IMG/VR virus record: IMGVR_UViG_3300022725_000142
Location: 1-31,233 of that record
Reading direction: 5' to 3' (one strand)
Source: a virus
Length of the DNA: 31,233 nt
Shown here: positions 1 through 8,094 of the stretch, piece after piece
Layout: the number at the start of each line of letters is the position of its first letter
Numbering within the stretch: position 1 is the first letter of the stretch
Made by a program: the position numbers and the translations under genes
The notes under the pieces: generated by a model
What the model saw: only the letters and a program-made list of their open reading frames with translations
Told to the model about the DNA's origin: nothing
Database searches by the model: none

Positions 1-873
1 AGTGGTAGCTATGATGATTTGGTGGGTACGCCGTCTGTGCCATCGGATACGGACGATGTACCGGAGGGATCGGGCAATCTGTATTACACCGAGGTGCGGG
101 TGGCGGCGAATAGTGCTGTGGCTGCGAACACTGCCCATGCGGCGCAGACGGACAATCCACACAGTGTGACCAAAACGCAGTTGGGTTTGGAGAATGTGCC
201 GAATGTCGATGCGACGGATGCCGATAACATATCTTCTGGAACTCTGGCGGTGGCGCGTGGTGGTACGGGCGTGACAACGGAGGCGGCAATTCGGCAAATT
301 ATGCACAGTGTCGGCGATTACAAATCGTCTGCACGGACGACCAGCATTAGTAATGTGTGGTTGATTTGTGCGGGTGGCACGATAGGCAATGGCAGTAGTG
401 GCGCGACGGTTCGGGCGAATGCAGATATGGAAACGTTATTTACGCATTTGTGGGATACGTTTGGTAACAGCGAGTTGGCTGTATCGGGTGGAAGAGGCGC
501 GAACGCGGCGGCGGATTTCGCGGCGAACAAAACTATTGACCTGCCCGATTTGCGCGGTCGGGTGATGGTGATGTTGGATAATGGCGGCGGCTCATCTGCG
601 AACAGGTTAACGGATGCGTGGGCAGACACGATTGGTGGAACCGGTGGTGGAGAGACGCATCAATTAACAATTGCGCAATTGCCAGTGCATGACCATGCAA
701 TCCGCATGACAAATGGCGGGGTGGGAAACAGTCAGTTTAATATACCGAAGGGATCGACTGTTTTTGATACGACATATTTAGAGCCTATGGCGAACACTGG
801 TAGTGATGAGGCGCACCCTAATGTGCAACCGAGTTATGCCGGTGGTGTGGTGTTGATTTATACAGGCAATTAG
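1..873 (+). CDS. Tail fibre / collar-domain protein, 5' partial
   Basis: The reading frame is open from base 1, so the gene begins outside the window; a TTG at 19 is probably internal. The N-terminal part shows segments typical of phage tail fibres: YDDLVGTPSVP, NLYYTEVRVA, NPHSVTKTQLGLENVPN and LAVARGGTG. The C-terminal part, from about base 360, resembles the phage tail collar / microcystin-dependent protein domain: an 'IDLPDLRGRV' core, then 'HQLTIAQLPVHDHA', and an ending with 'NVQPSYAGGVVLIY'. Such proteins sit at the distal end of fibres and contribute to host recognition; the receptor cannot be read from the sequence. It ends 8 bases before the terminase gene, which is unusual because fibre genes normally close the structural module. 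This suggests a circular or permuted map. Confidence 0.85.
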   Translation, partial: SGSYDDLVGTPSVPSDTDDVPEGSGNLYYTEVRVAANSAVAANTAHAAQTDNPHSVTKTQLGLENVPNVDATDADNISSGTLAVARGGTGVTTEAAIRQIMHSVGDYKSSARTTSISNVWLICAGGTIGNGSSGATVRANADMETLFTHLWDTFGNSELAVSGGRGANAAADFAANKTIDLPDLRGRVMVMLDNGGGSSANRLTDAWADTIGGTGGGETHQLTIAQLPVHDHAIRMTNGGVGNSQFNIPKGSTVFDTTYLEPMANTGSDEAHPNVQPSYAGGVVLIYTGN

Positions 874-881
874 GTTGGGTT

Positions 882-2276
882 GTGAGCGCACAATTGATAG
901 CGGCGGCATGGGCTGAACGGGTGACAGGTACACCCGTTCACCGTTTATATAGTGTGCGAGAGTGGTCGTTACGGGGCAACAATGCGCGTCTGCGTGAATT
1001 GACTGACGAGCCAGAAATTTTACTGGTTGGGGCAGCGGGCACGGGTAAAACTCTGGCTATTCTGGACTATCTGCATGAGATCGCGTGGACGTACCCTGGG
1101 GCGCGTATTTTGATTGTGCGTAAAGTAAGGGCTGACCTGGCGGACTCTGTTCTGGTGACGTATGAGCGTGACATCCTCGGTGAGGACAATCCGATTTGCT
1201 CCAATGTCAAACGGGAATACCGAAAAATTTACCGTTATCCGAACGGCAGCGAAATCACCGTAGGGGGGATGGATCGACCTGGCCGCATTCTTTCTGCGGA
1301 GTATGACATTATCTACGCGGCGGAGGCTGTGCAGTTAGACGTGGATGACTGGGAGACACTGGTGATGCGTAACCGGTCTACCGTTGTGCCGTTCCAGCAG
1401 GTGATTGGGGATACGAACCCTGATCGACCTGACCACTGGTTGAAACAACGGTCAGATGAGGGTTTGGTGATGCTACTGAACACGTATCACCGAGACAATC
1501 CGAAATACTGGGATATTGATGCCGAGCGGTGGACGACTGACGGTGAGCGTTATGTACTGGGCAAATTATCACGCCTGACGGGTGTTCGCAAATTGCGATT
1601 TCTGGATGGGCAGTGGGCGATTGCTGAGGGCGCGATTTATGAGGACTGGCGTGAGGAAGCGCATGTGGTGGATCGGTTTGATATTCCGGCTGGGTGGCGG
1701 CGTTTTCGGGCGGTGGATTTTGGATACAACAACCCGTTTGTGTGCCAGTGGTGGGCAGTTGACCCGGATGGGCGGATGTATTTGTACCGTGAGATTTACA
1801 TGACGCGACGGCTAGTGAGTGACCACGCGGCACAGATCGTGGCGCTGACGGGGCTGTTAGAGCGGATTGAGACGACGGTATGTGACCATGATGCTGAGGG
1901 CATGGCGCAGTTGAGGGCGGCGGGCATCCCGACGACGCCCGCAAAAAAAACGGTGCAGACGGGTATTGAGAATGTATCCCTGCGGATGCGAATCGAGGGG
2001 GATGGCAAACCCAAACTGTTCATCTTCCGAGATGCGTTGGTTGAGCGCGATGTTGAACTGGACGAGTCACGGCTGCCGATGTGTACTCGTGATGAAATTC
2101 CGGGGTACGTTTGGAACGACAAAAAAAAACGGGACGAACCTATAAAAACAAACGATCATGGTGTGGATGCCATGCGTTATGCGGTGATGTATCTGGACGG
2201 TGCTAATGGCGTTAGCGCGACGGGGAAAACACTGGGGGTGCGGGGTGGTCGGCGGCGGCGGTCTGGTCGGCGGTAG
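882..2276 (+). CDS. terL: Terminase large subunit (DNA packaging ATPase/nuclease)
   Basis: 464 residues, the usual size for TerL. The ATPase half has a Walker A (GAAGTGKT, residues 50-57), a Walker-B-like strand with catalytic Glu (YDIIYAAEA, 141-149) and a coupling motif (GDTNP, 176-180). The RNase H-like nuclease half shows acidic residues in 'RAVDFGYNNP' (Asp279), 'CDHDAEG' (Asp335) and 'DHGVDAMRYAVM' (Asp429). TerL translocates DNA into the prohead and cuts the concatemer. The start is GTG at 882 with only a weak upstream purine stretch, so translation may be coupled to the fibre gene 8 bases upstream. No small terminase is recognisable nearby; it may lie outside the window or be too divergent to see. 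Confidence 0.93.
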   Translation: MSAQLIAAAWAERVTGTPVHRLYSVREWSLRGNNARLRELTDEPEILLVGAAGTGKTLAILDYLHEIAWTYPGARILIVRKVRADLADSVLVTYERDILGEDNPICSNVKREYRKIYRYPNGSEITVGGMDRPGRILSAEYDIIYAAEAVQLDVDDWETLVMRNRSTVVPFQQVIGDTNPDRPDHWLKQRSDEGLVMLLNTYHRDNPKYWDIDAERWTTDGERYVLGKLSRLTGVRKLRFLDGQWAIAEGAIYEDWREEAHVVDRFDIPAGWRRFRAVDFGYNNPFVCQWWAVDPDGRMYLYREIYMTRRLVSDHAAQIVALTGLLERIETTVCDHDAEGMAQLRAAGIPTTPAKKTVQTGIENVSLRMRIEGDGKPKLFIFRDALVERDVELDESRLPMCTRDEIPGYVWNDKKKRDEPIKTNDHGVDAMRYAVMYLDGANGVSATGKTLGVRGGRRRRSGRR

Positions 2277-2281
2277 GTTGC

Positions 2282-2302
2282 GATAATGCATTTTCTGTTA
2301 TG
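2282..2302 (+). promoter_or_regulatory. Shared intergenic motif GATAAT-N6-TCTGTTATG (copy 1)
   Basis: This lies in the 99-base gap between terminase and portal. The same 15 fixed bases with the same 6-base gap recur at 22861-22881, again in an intergenic gap ahead of a gene. It could be a phage promoter or activator site. No good -35 element could be assigned, so the function is unproven. Confidence 0.4.
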
Positions 2303-2375
2303 TTGCCCGGTTGCCGATTGCGGGGGTGGTGGCGGGTACAGTGTAGGCATGGTGGATTAATCAGGTTGGTGAGGA

Positions 2376-3818
2376 ATGGGTATCCGGCAGCGCATAGGTG
2401 AGGTTTTTAGTGGTGGTCGGCAGGTTGTCAGTGAGATCATTGGCCGGGTGAGCTATACGGCGGCGGGGTTGTACAGCCGTTGGCTGAGGGCAGATGACCG
2501 GACGCAGGCGGATTATGAGTGGTACGACAATTTGAGGCACGGCAAACTGCCGACGTACAGGCTGGGTGCGTTATTTGCTAAACCCATCACTTCACACATT
2601 ATGTCGTGGTCAATGGGTGATGGTTTCCGGGTGATGACGGATGATGACACGACGACTGAGGCGTTAAATGATCTGGTGAATGAGCGCCTAGTGGAGATGA
2701 TCGAATTTATTCATGATGGCCTTGATTTGGGTGATTCGTATTTGGTTATCAATGCGGATGGGACGTTTAGTGCTGTTCCGGCTAACCAGGTTGAGGTGAT
2801 TACGGATGATCTGGACTATCGCCGGGTGACGGCGTATGTCATCACGACGGTGCTGGAGAAAGCGACGATTACGGATCGGTATGATTTAGTCACTGGGCGG
2901 ACGGTGACGATTGAGCGGGTGAATGCGCCAAATGAGGTATTTGAGTATCCATTGGTGAGCGGGCGGCTGCCGGTGGTGCATTTCCCAAACATGCGGAAAT
3001 CAAACGAAATACATGGTCGGCCTTTTGTTGAGGCGCTGGTGCCGTTGTTTGCTGAGTATGATGATATTTTGTTGAACAGTTTGACTGGCGTGAAAACGAT
3101 GAGCAACCCAATGCCATCGTTGGAGGGGGTTGCTGATCCATCGGCGGAATTGGCGGCGCTGGCAACGCGGACGGAGACGTATGAGGATGCCAGTGGCGTG
3201 ACACGGACTGAGAGTGTGGTGGACATGGACGCGCTGGAAATCGTGGCAACGAGTGGTTCGTTCAATTTTAGAGGACCGGCACCGTTTACGGCGGATGCGT
3301 GGCAGATGTTGAAAGCGCTGTTTTATTTGATGCTGCAACACAGCCACATCCCGGAGTGGGTGTGGGGTGGAGCCATTGCGTCTTCCATGGCGAGTGTTGA
3401 GGCACAGATGCCAGCGTGGACTAAATTCATTGGTGGACAGCGCAGGGTGTTTGAAAAATATCTGCGTGAGGTGCTGGAAATATGGCTGGCGACGGTGAGT
3501 TTGTATACGCCGGGCGTGCAGGCGGGGCTTGATATTGAAATTGAGTGGCCTCCGGTAGCGGCAGAAGACAGACAGATGCACCTGAATTATGTGAAACATG
3601 CGGGTGATAAAGGTCTCATCACCGGTCAAACCGAACTCGAATTGCTTGACCTGGTGAAGGATGCGCGGGCGGAATATGCGGCTGCGAAATCTGAGGCTGA
3701 GGCGCGGATGGCAGCGCGTGACCTATTTGGGGATATGTGGGAGCGCGAGTTGGCGGCTGCCCAGGAAGCTGCGGCGGCGCGTGGGCAGGATGTGCCGGGT
3801 GAGGATATGGCGGCTTGA
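2376..3818 (+). CDS. Portal protein
   Basis: 480 residues, directly after terminase and before a minor head protein, the standard place and size for an SPP1-gp6-like portal. The portal dodecamer forms the vertex channel through which TerL pumps DNA and to which the tail attaches. Family-like stretches include the N-terminal 'YDNLRHGKLPTYRLGALFAK', an acidic/beta region of about 100-200 residues, the 'PFVEALVPLFAEYDDILL' helix and 'HSHIPEWVWGGAIASS', followed by a long Ala/Glu-rich C-terminal helix. ATG at 2376 follows a GTGAGG purine stretch. The assignment rests on context plus these portal-like segments rather than on catalytic residues. Confidence 0.85.
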   Translation: MGIRQRIGEVFSGGRQVVSEIIGRVSYTAAGLYSRWLRADDRTQADYEWYDNLRHGKLPTYRLGALFAKPITSHIMSWSMGDGFRVMTDDDTTTEALNDLVNERLVEMIEFIHDGLDLGDSYLVINADGTFSAVPANQVEVITDDLDYRRVTAYVITTVLEKATITDRYDLVTGRTVTIERVNAPNEVFEYPLVSGRLPVVHFPNMRKSNEIHGRPFVEALVPLFAEYDDILLNSLTGVKTMSNPMPSLEGVADPSAELAALATRTETYEDASGVTRTESVVDMDALEIVATSGSFNFRGPAPFTADAWQMLKALFYLMLQHSHIPEWVWGGAIASSMASVEAQMPAWTKFIGGQRRVFEKYLREVLEIWLATVSLYTPGVQAGLDIEIEWPPVAAEDRQMHLNYVKHAGDKGLITGQTELELLDLVKDARAEYAAAKSEAEARMAARDLFGDMWERELAAAQEAAAARGQDVPGEDMAA

Positions 3819-3845
3819 CAGAAGTGAATTTGGAGAAAGTTCGGG

Positions 3846-4928
3846 TTGATGGTTCAGACGATACGTGATGCGCGGGTGCTGCCGTCGGCACAGGTGCGGT
3901 TTAAGCGGGCGTATACGGGGCTGATGCGGGATGTTGCGGGGCAGATCGCCGGGGTGTTGATCCGGGCGGGGGATGCTGAGGGGCAGATTCCTATCCGGCG
4001 GGCGGATGATGTGGTTCGCCAGGCGGGGGAACTGGTGCAGGCGGTGTTTGTTGTGGATGGTCGGCGGAGTGTGACGGCTGAGGGTGTGCCGCTATCACCA
4101 TATGCACGGGCGCTGATGACTGAGATTTATATGGTGACGGTGGGAATTGTTGACCGTCATACGAATTGGATGGATGCCCGGCTGGTGGATGCGCCGGATT
4201 TGAGATTAGCATTGCTGGGGCGGGCGCGGTTGATCGGTGAGCAGGCGGGGGATCGGTTATTTGAACCTAATCCATTGGCTGAGTATGAGTTTGCCCATAC
4301 GTGGGTTGATCCAAACGGGTATGTGTTGAGCCAGCGTATCTGGCGGAATGGGTTTGAGACGCGGCGTAAGCTGGATGATTTGATGTATGACCTGATCCGG
4401 CAGGGGGTGGGCGCTGAAGAGATCGCCCGGCGGGTGGAACAATTTCTGCTGCCGGGGCGGGCGAAATTGCGGACGAACAGGCCATACGGGAATGACGCTA
4501 GTTACGATGCGATGCGGTTGGCACGGACGGAGATCGCGCGGGCGCATAATCAGGCGAGTTGGGTTAGTGCGTATCTCAACCCGTATGTTGACCAGGTGCG
4601 GGCGCGGCGGAGTCCGAATGGGTCGTTGACATGCCAGGTGTGTTTGGGTCATGCGGGGCCGGTGGGTGGTGAGGGGATTGTGTATCCGGTGACGAGTGCG
4701 AATATCCCGCCGTGGCATCCGCACTGTATGTGCCGGGTGGATGCTGAGGTGACCCGGAGTGAAGAATCTGTGACGAATGAATTACGAGAATTTTTGTTAC
4801 GGGGTGAGGCGGAACGGCTGCCGATGTTGACGCCATTGCAGCGTGATGCGTTTGTGGAGATGATTCTGGGCGATGCGCTGACGGGGTTTGTTCGTCAGTT
4901 GGTGTCGGGTCAGTTGAGGTTGTTTTAG
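3846..4928 (+). CDS. Minor head protein (Mu gpF / SPP1 gp7-like)
   Basis: About 360 residues following portal, matching phage head morphogenesis proteins that enter proheads with the portal. The C-terminal third holds the hallmark segment: 'MRLARTEIARAHNQAS', then a CxxC pair (CQVC) and 'PPWHPHCMCRV', which together look like the conserved Cys/His cluster of the family. The start is ambiguous: TTG at 3846 or ATG at 3849. The GGAG at 3832-3835 is spaced better for the TTG. The gene is 27 bases after portal, so the two are probably co-transcribed. Confidence 0.82.
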   Translation: MMVQTIRDARVLPSAQVRFKRAYTGLMRDVAGQIAGVLIRAGDAEGQIPIRRADDVVRQAGELVQAVFVVDGRRSVTAEGVPLSPYARALMTEIYMVTVGIVDRHTNWMDARLVDAPDLRLALLGRARLIGEQAGDRLFEPNPLAEYEFAHTWVDPNGYVLSQRIWRNGFETRRKLDDLMYDLIRQGVGAEEIARRVEQFLLPGRAKLRTNRPYGNDASYDAMRLARTEIARAHNQASWVSAYLNPYVDQVRARRSPNGSLTCQVCLGHAGPVGGEGIVYPVTSANIPPWHPHCMCRVDAEVTRSEESVTNELREFLLRGEAERLPMLTPLQRDAFVEMILGDALTGFVRQLVSGQLRLF

Positions 4929-4931
4929 GCA

Positions 4932-4951
4932 GGGCGTAGCACGCTATGCCC
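4932..4951. repeat. REP-like 20-bp palindrome (copy 1)
   Basis: GGGCGTAGCACGCTATGCCC is an imperfect palindrome (8-bp stem with one G-T pair, 4-base loop). It lies in the gap between the minor head gene and the glycosyltransferase. Related palindromes are at 8362-8381 and 16372-16391. This copy and the third also share the right flank CGGGTGAATG. Confidence 0.55.
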
Positions 4952-4983
4952 CTACGGGTGAATGTGTGATTGTGGAGGTGATG

Positions 4984-6174
4984 ATGAGTGAGCGGATGTT
5001 GATTTATGCGCCGACGGTGGGGCGGGGCGGCGTTAGGCGGGTTATTGAGACGTTGTGTGCTGACCTAGCGAAACACGATGCGTGGTCGTTTGATGTGCTG
5101 GGTCAGGCGTTTGATGAGTTGGGTGAGCGCGTGGATTGGCCTGAGCAGTTTGGATTTACGCAGGTTCGTCCGGTGGATAGGCTGCCTCTGCACCCAGATT
5201 TGTTTATGTTTCTGATGCAGAAGCGCGGGAATTTTTTTGAGCATTTGAAGCAGATCGCCGGAAATTATGATCTGGTGTTTTGCCCTTCGCCCTGGTGGGG
5301 GTTTATTGGCACTGAGCCGATTGACACACCAGTGGTGAGTTTTGTGCCGGATTTCGCGTTTGACCATATGGACATTGGGTTGATCGGGCAATACTTCCGG
5401 GGGATCAGCCCGATTATTGCACGCCATAGTGACCATGTGATTTTTCCGTCGGATTGGCAGCGTGAGCATGGGGAAACGCATTACGGGTTTGAGGGCAGCA
5501 CTGTGTATTTCAGTGCAGATTATACGGCACGCGATTTTGATGCAGGTTTTGATAATCAACATTCTGTGAGGCTGAAATATCATTTGCCTGATGCATATGT
5601 GCTGGCATTCCACTGCTATGGGCATAAAGCGGCGGAGGTGATTGTGCGGGGTCAATATTATGCCCGGCGGCAAAGCGCCAATGTGCCACCGTTGGTTATC
5701 GCTGGTTTACAGACGGGATATTATGCAGAGCAGCCAGCCGTGAATGAGCATGTGAAAATGGTGCAGGATACGATCCGCGAGTGCAGTGGTGTGGTGGGGC
5801 GTGATGTGTTCATTTTGGGGACTATTCCAGATGAGGATTTGGGGGGGTTGTATGCCGGGGCGGTGTGCAGTGTGACGGCGAGTCGGTCTGAGGGTGGTTT
5901 GAGCGGTACGGTGCTGGAGTCTATTCTAGCGGGTGTTCCGGTGGTAGCGAGTGAATTGCCCGTGTTTACTGAGCGGCTGAGCCATGAGGCGGTTAGTTAT
6001 TTCCCGGTGGATGATGCTGAGGCGCTGGGTGTGGCGCTGGTGCAGGTATGCAGTGATGTGGATGGGTATCGGGAGCGGGCGGGGCGGCTGCGGGATGTGT
6101 TCACGTCATATACACGGCGTGATGTCGTCGCACAGTATATGGGTGTTTTCCGGGAGGTGCTAGATGGGCGCTAG
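4984..6174 (+). CDS. Glycosyltransferase, GT-B fold (GT4-like)
   Basis: About 396 residues from ATG at 4984, chosen because a full Shine-Dalgarno (GGAGGTGAT, 4973-4981) lies just upstream; an in-frame GTG at 4966 is less likely. The N-terminus has the first Rossmann strand and glycine loop (MLIYAPTVGRGGVRRVIETL). The C-terminal donor domain has 'ASRSEGGLSGTVLESILAG' then 'VPVVASELPVF', the E-x7-E signature of retaining GT4-type enzymes. It would transfer a nucleotide-activated sugar to an unknown acceptor. It is the first gene of a tight cassette with the acyltransferase (11-base overlap) and the aminotransferase, set inside the head operon, so late expression is expected. The acceptor may be virion protein or a host surface glycan. 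Confidence 0.85.
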   Translation: MSERMLIYAPTVGRGGVRRVIETLCADLAKHDAWSFDVLGQAFDELGERVDWPEQFGFTQVRPVDRLPLHPDLFMFLMQKRGNFFEHLKQIAGNYDLVFCPSPWWGFIGTEPIDTPVVSFVPDFAFDHMDIGLIGQYFRGISPIIARHSDHVIFPSDWQREHGETHYGFEGSTVYFSADYTARDFDAGFDNQHSVRLKYHLPDAYVLAFHCYGHKAAEVIVRGQYYARRQSANVPPLVIAGLQTGYYAEQPAVNEHVKMVQDTIRECSGVVGRDVFILGTIPDEDLGGLYAGAVCSVTASRSEGGLSGTVLESILAGVPVVASELPVFTERLSHEAVSYFPVDDAEALGVALVQVCSDVDGYRERAGRLRDVFTSYTRRDVVAQYMGVFREVLDGR

Positions 6175-6835
6175 GACGTTGGTGATTTTTGGTGCGGGGG
6201 GGTTTGCGCGTGAGGTTAAACATTTGGCAGGTGAAATGGTTGTGGGTAGTTATGACGGGTATGAGATGGTCGATGAGGCTAATGAGTCTGCTATTCTGGC
6301 GCGAAATTCACCCGTACACGCGGTTATTGGTGTGGGCACTCCGGCACTCCGGCAGAAAATCCACGAGAATTTAGGGTTAGATGATTATGTGCGGTGGGTG
6401 AATCTGTGGCATCCGTCAGTCACGGCGATTCCTCATCAATCTGGCAGTGGCAATGTTTTCTGTGCTGGTGTGCGTATGACGTGTGATATTGAGTTTGGTC
6501 ATCACAACATTTTCAATCTAAACTGTACCGTCGGTCATGACTGCCGGATTGGTGATTACTGCGTGATTTGCCCAGGGGCGCATTTGAGCGGTAACGTGAC
6601 GCTGGGCGATGCTGTTTATGTGGGTACGGGTGCGGTGATCCTAGAGGGTGTTAGTGTGGGTGCGGGTGCGGTGATCGGCGCGGGTGCGGTGGTGACTGAG
6701 GATGTGCCGGCGGGGGTGACGGTGGTGGGTATCCCGGCGAAGGCATTGGACAAAAGTGAGGACAAAAATGAGGACAAAAATGAGGACAAAAATGAGGACA
6801 AAAAAACACGCCCCGTCCGAGGTCGAAAAAAATGA
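6164..6835 (+). CDS. NeuD/PglD-like sugar O/N-acyltransferase
   Basis: 223 residues. The N-terminal Rossmann-like piece (LVIFGAGGFAREVKHLAGE) is the NeuD/PglD nucleotide-sugar binding domain. The C-terminal half is a left-handed beta-helix of hexapeptide repeats (for example GDAVYVGTGAVILEGVSVGA) with the expected catalytic His in 'VGHDCRIGDYCVICPGAHLSG'. These enzymes usually acetylate the amino group of a 4-amino-4,6-dideoxy sugar or a sialic acid precursor. Translation overlaps the upstream glycosyltransferase by 11 bases and the downstream aminotransferase by 4 (ATGA). The C-terminus ends in an unusual lysine/acid-rich tail made by a 12-bp tandem repeat, beyond the usual family end at 'GIPAKAL'. 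Confidence 0.87.
   Translation: MGARTLVIFGAGGFAREVKHLAGEMVVGSYDGYEMVDEANESAILARNSPVHAVIGVGTPALRQKIHENLGLDDYVRWVNLWHPSVTAIPHQSGSGNVFCAGVRMTCDIEFGHHNIFNLNCTVGHDCRIGDYCVICPGAHLSGNVTLGDAVYVGTGAVILEGVSVGAGAVIGAGAVVTEDVPAGVTVVGIPAKALDKSEDKNEDKNEDKNEDKKTRPVRGRKK
6758..6805 (+). repeat. 12-bp tandem repeat, four units, coding for an EDKN tail
   Basis: The unit GAGGACAAAAAT is repeated three times, plus a fourth variant ending in AAA, at the 3' end of the acyltransferase gene. It encodes Glu-Asp-Lys-Asn repeats. The 12-base period keeps frame, so slippage would change the tail length without breaking the protein. Confidence 0.9.
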
Positions 6836-7899
6836 GTATTCCGCTATCGAATGTGAATCTGAGCAGTGTTGAGGTTGGTTATGTCAATGATGCGCTGTTG
6901 AGTGAGTGGATCAGTGGTACGGGCGGTTATGTTACGCGGTTTGAAGCTGCGCTCGCTGAGACGATCGGGCGTGAGCATGTGATTGCCACTGCGAATGGAA
7001 CACTGGCATTGATGCTGGCGTTGCAGGGTTTGGGGATTGGTGTTGGTGATGAGGTCATTGTTCCGGCGTTTACATTCGGGGCGCCGGCTGCGGCGGTGGT
7101 GATGGTGGGTGCAAAACCCGTGTTTGTGGATGTTGACCCGGTGAGTTGGACGATTGATCCGGGATTGGTGGAGACGCAGTTGTCTACCCGAACGGGTGCT
7201 GTTATTGCGGTGGATGTTATTGGGCATCCGGCGGATTATTATGCACTACGTGAGGCGGTGGGTTGTTTGCCGATTATCCAAGATTCGGCGGAGGCGCACG
7301 GGTCTCGATATTGCGGTGAATTATGTGGCAAACAGGGTGATGTGAGTGTGTTTTCGTTCCACGCCAACAAATCTATCAGCACGGGTGAGGGGGGATGTGT
7401 TATGACAGATGACCCCCAACTGGCTGCCCGGATGCGAATGATCGCTAATCATGGGATGTCTGGTCAATATTGGCATGATGTGGTTGGTTCTAACTACCGG
7501 ATGAGCAATCTGGTGGCGGCGGTTGGGCTGGGTCAGGTGCAGCGCTGGTGGCCGCTGATTAGCCAGAGGTATCGGGTTGGGATGTGGTACGACAATTTGC
7601 TGCCTGTTGAAATAAAACGACGGCCACAGCACATCTGGGCGAATATGGCAACGTGGTTGCACTGTGTGTTGTCTGATAATCGTCCTGCTATTTTATCAGC
7701 GTTGAAAAATGCTGATATTGATTCACGGGCGGTGTGGCGCCCACTTCCAGAGATGCCGCCGTACCGTGATGGGCGTGATTACCCGGTTGCCCGGAGTATC
7801 AGTGACCGTGCGTTGTTTCTGCCGACGTGGGCGGGTATGCGACGTGAGCAGGTTGAGGCGGTGGTTCGTGCTATGATGGGTGAAAGGATAGTGACCTGA
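6832..7899 (+). CDS. DegT/DnrJ/EryC1-type sugar aminotransferase (PLP)
   Basis: 355 residues, full length for the family. 'ANGTLALMLAL' (54-64) is the phosphate-binding region, 'VPAFTF' follows, 'QDSAEAHGS' (Asp151) contacts the PLP ring nitrogen, and Lys180 in 'FHANKSISTGEGG' is the Schiff-base lysine. The family transaminates 4-keto (or 3-keto) nucleotide sugars. With the preceding NeuD/PglD-like enzyme this forms the last two steps of an N-acetylated 4-amino sugar pathway (as in PglE then PglD). The dehydratase is absent from the window and would have to come from the host or elsewhere in the phage. Start ATG 6832 overlaps the previous stop. Confidence 0.9.
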   Translation: MSIPLSNVNLSSVEVGYVNDALLSEWISGTGGYVTRFEAALAETIGREHVIATANGTLALMLALQGLGIGVGDEVIVPAFTFGAPAAAVVMVGAKPVFVDVDPVSWTIDPGLVETQLSTRTGAVIAVDVIGHPADYYALREAVGCLPIIQDSAEAHGSRYCGELCGKQGDVSVFSFHANKSISTGEGGCVMTDDPQLAARMRMIANHGMSGQYWHDVVGSNYRMSNLVAAVGLGQVQRWWPLISQRYRVGMWYDNLLPVEIKRRPQHIWANMATWLHCVLSDNRPAILSALKNADIDSRAVWRPLPEMPPYRDGRDYPVARSISDRALFLPTWAGMRREQVEAVVRAMMGERIVT

Positions 7900-7917
7900 C
7901 AGAAAGGTGTTATCGCA
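7900..7917 (+). promoter_or_regulatory. Dispersed motif CAGAAA-N4-TTATCGCA
   Basis: The motif abuts the ATG of the 45-codon gene at 7918. Close relatives lie at 14927-14945, 18556-18574 and 29577-29595, and a degenerate one at 11180-11198. Three of the five sit at gene starts. It may be a regulator site or a leader element; no function is established. Confidence 0.35.
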
Positions 7918-8055
7918 ATGAGCAAAGTCCCCGACTGGATCATTTCTGTTAACTTCGACAGTTTGAACGGCATGACAATATATGTCATGCGCGGCGAAAG
8001 ACAGTGGCAATGGTATCTGAAATTGACGTTGCCAATTATGCATTGGCAGGATTGA
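7918..8055 (+). CDS. Small hypothetical protein, 45 residues
   Basis: ATG at 7918 to TGA at 8053-8055, encoding a Trp-rich small protein that begins MSKVPDWIISVNFDSLNG and ends LTLPIMHWQD. No family is recognised. The start is preceded by a GAAAGGTG purine stretch 18 bases after the aminotransferase stop. Its last coding bases contain a 20-bp sequence repeated exactly, in the same frame phase, within the protease gene at 8598-8617. Both genes therefore encode TLPIMH there. It may be a real small gene or the stranded 5' end of an older version of the protease gene. Confidence 0.5.
   Translation: MSKVPDWIISVNFDSLNGMTIYVMRGERQWQWYLKLTLPIMHWQD
8024..8043 (+). repeat. 20-bp direct repeat, copy 1
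   Basis: TGACGTTGCCAATTATGCAT occurs exactly here and at 8598-8617, 574 bases apart. Both copies are in the same codon phase. They bracket the ncRNA gene, its promoter and terminators, and the protease start. Confidence 0.9.
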
Positions 8056-8059
8056 TAGC

Positions 8060-8088
8060 TTGACACTTCATAACGCATATTCTAAACT
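8060..8088 (+). promoter_or_regulatory. Sigma70-like promoter of the ncRNA
   Basis: TTGACA (8060-8065, perfect -35), a 17-base spacer and TAAACT (8083-8088, 4 of 6 matches to the -10). Transcription would start near 8095, just before a folded segment with no gene. Confidence 0.55.
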
Positions 8089-8094
8089 GGTTTT

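Noticed and set aside
1-873. Diversity-generating retroelement acting on the tail fibre
   Set aside because: No reverse transcriptase and no template/variable repeat pair was found in the window.
1378-1944. Minus-strand frame opposite the terminase
   Set aside because: Pro/Ser/His-rich translation typical of the reverse strand of a GC-biased gene, with no start signal.
4966-4983. GTG 4966 as start of the first glycosyltransferase
   Set aside because: The full Shine-Dalgarno lies downstream of it and fits ATG 4984.
5065-5673. Minus-strand frame opposite the glycosyltransferase
   Set aside because: No ribosome site and low-complexity basic composition; it is the complement of a clear GT gene.
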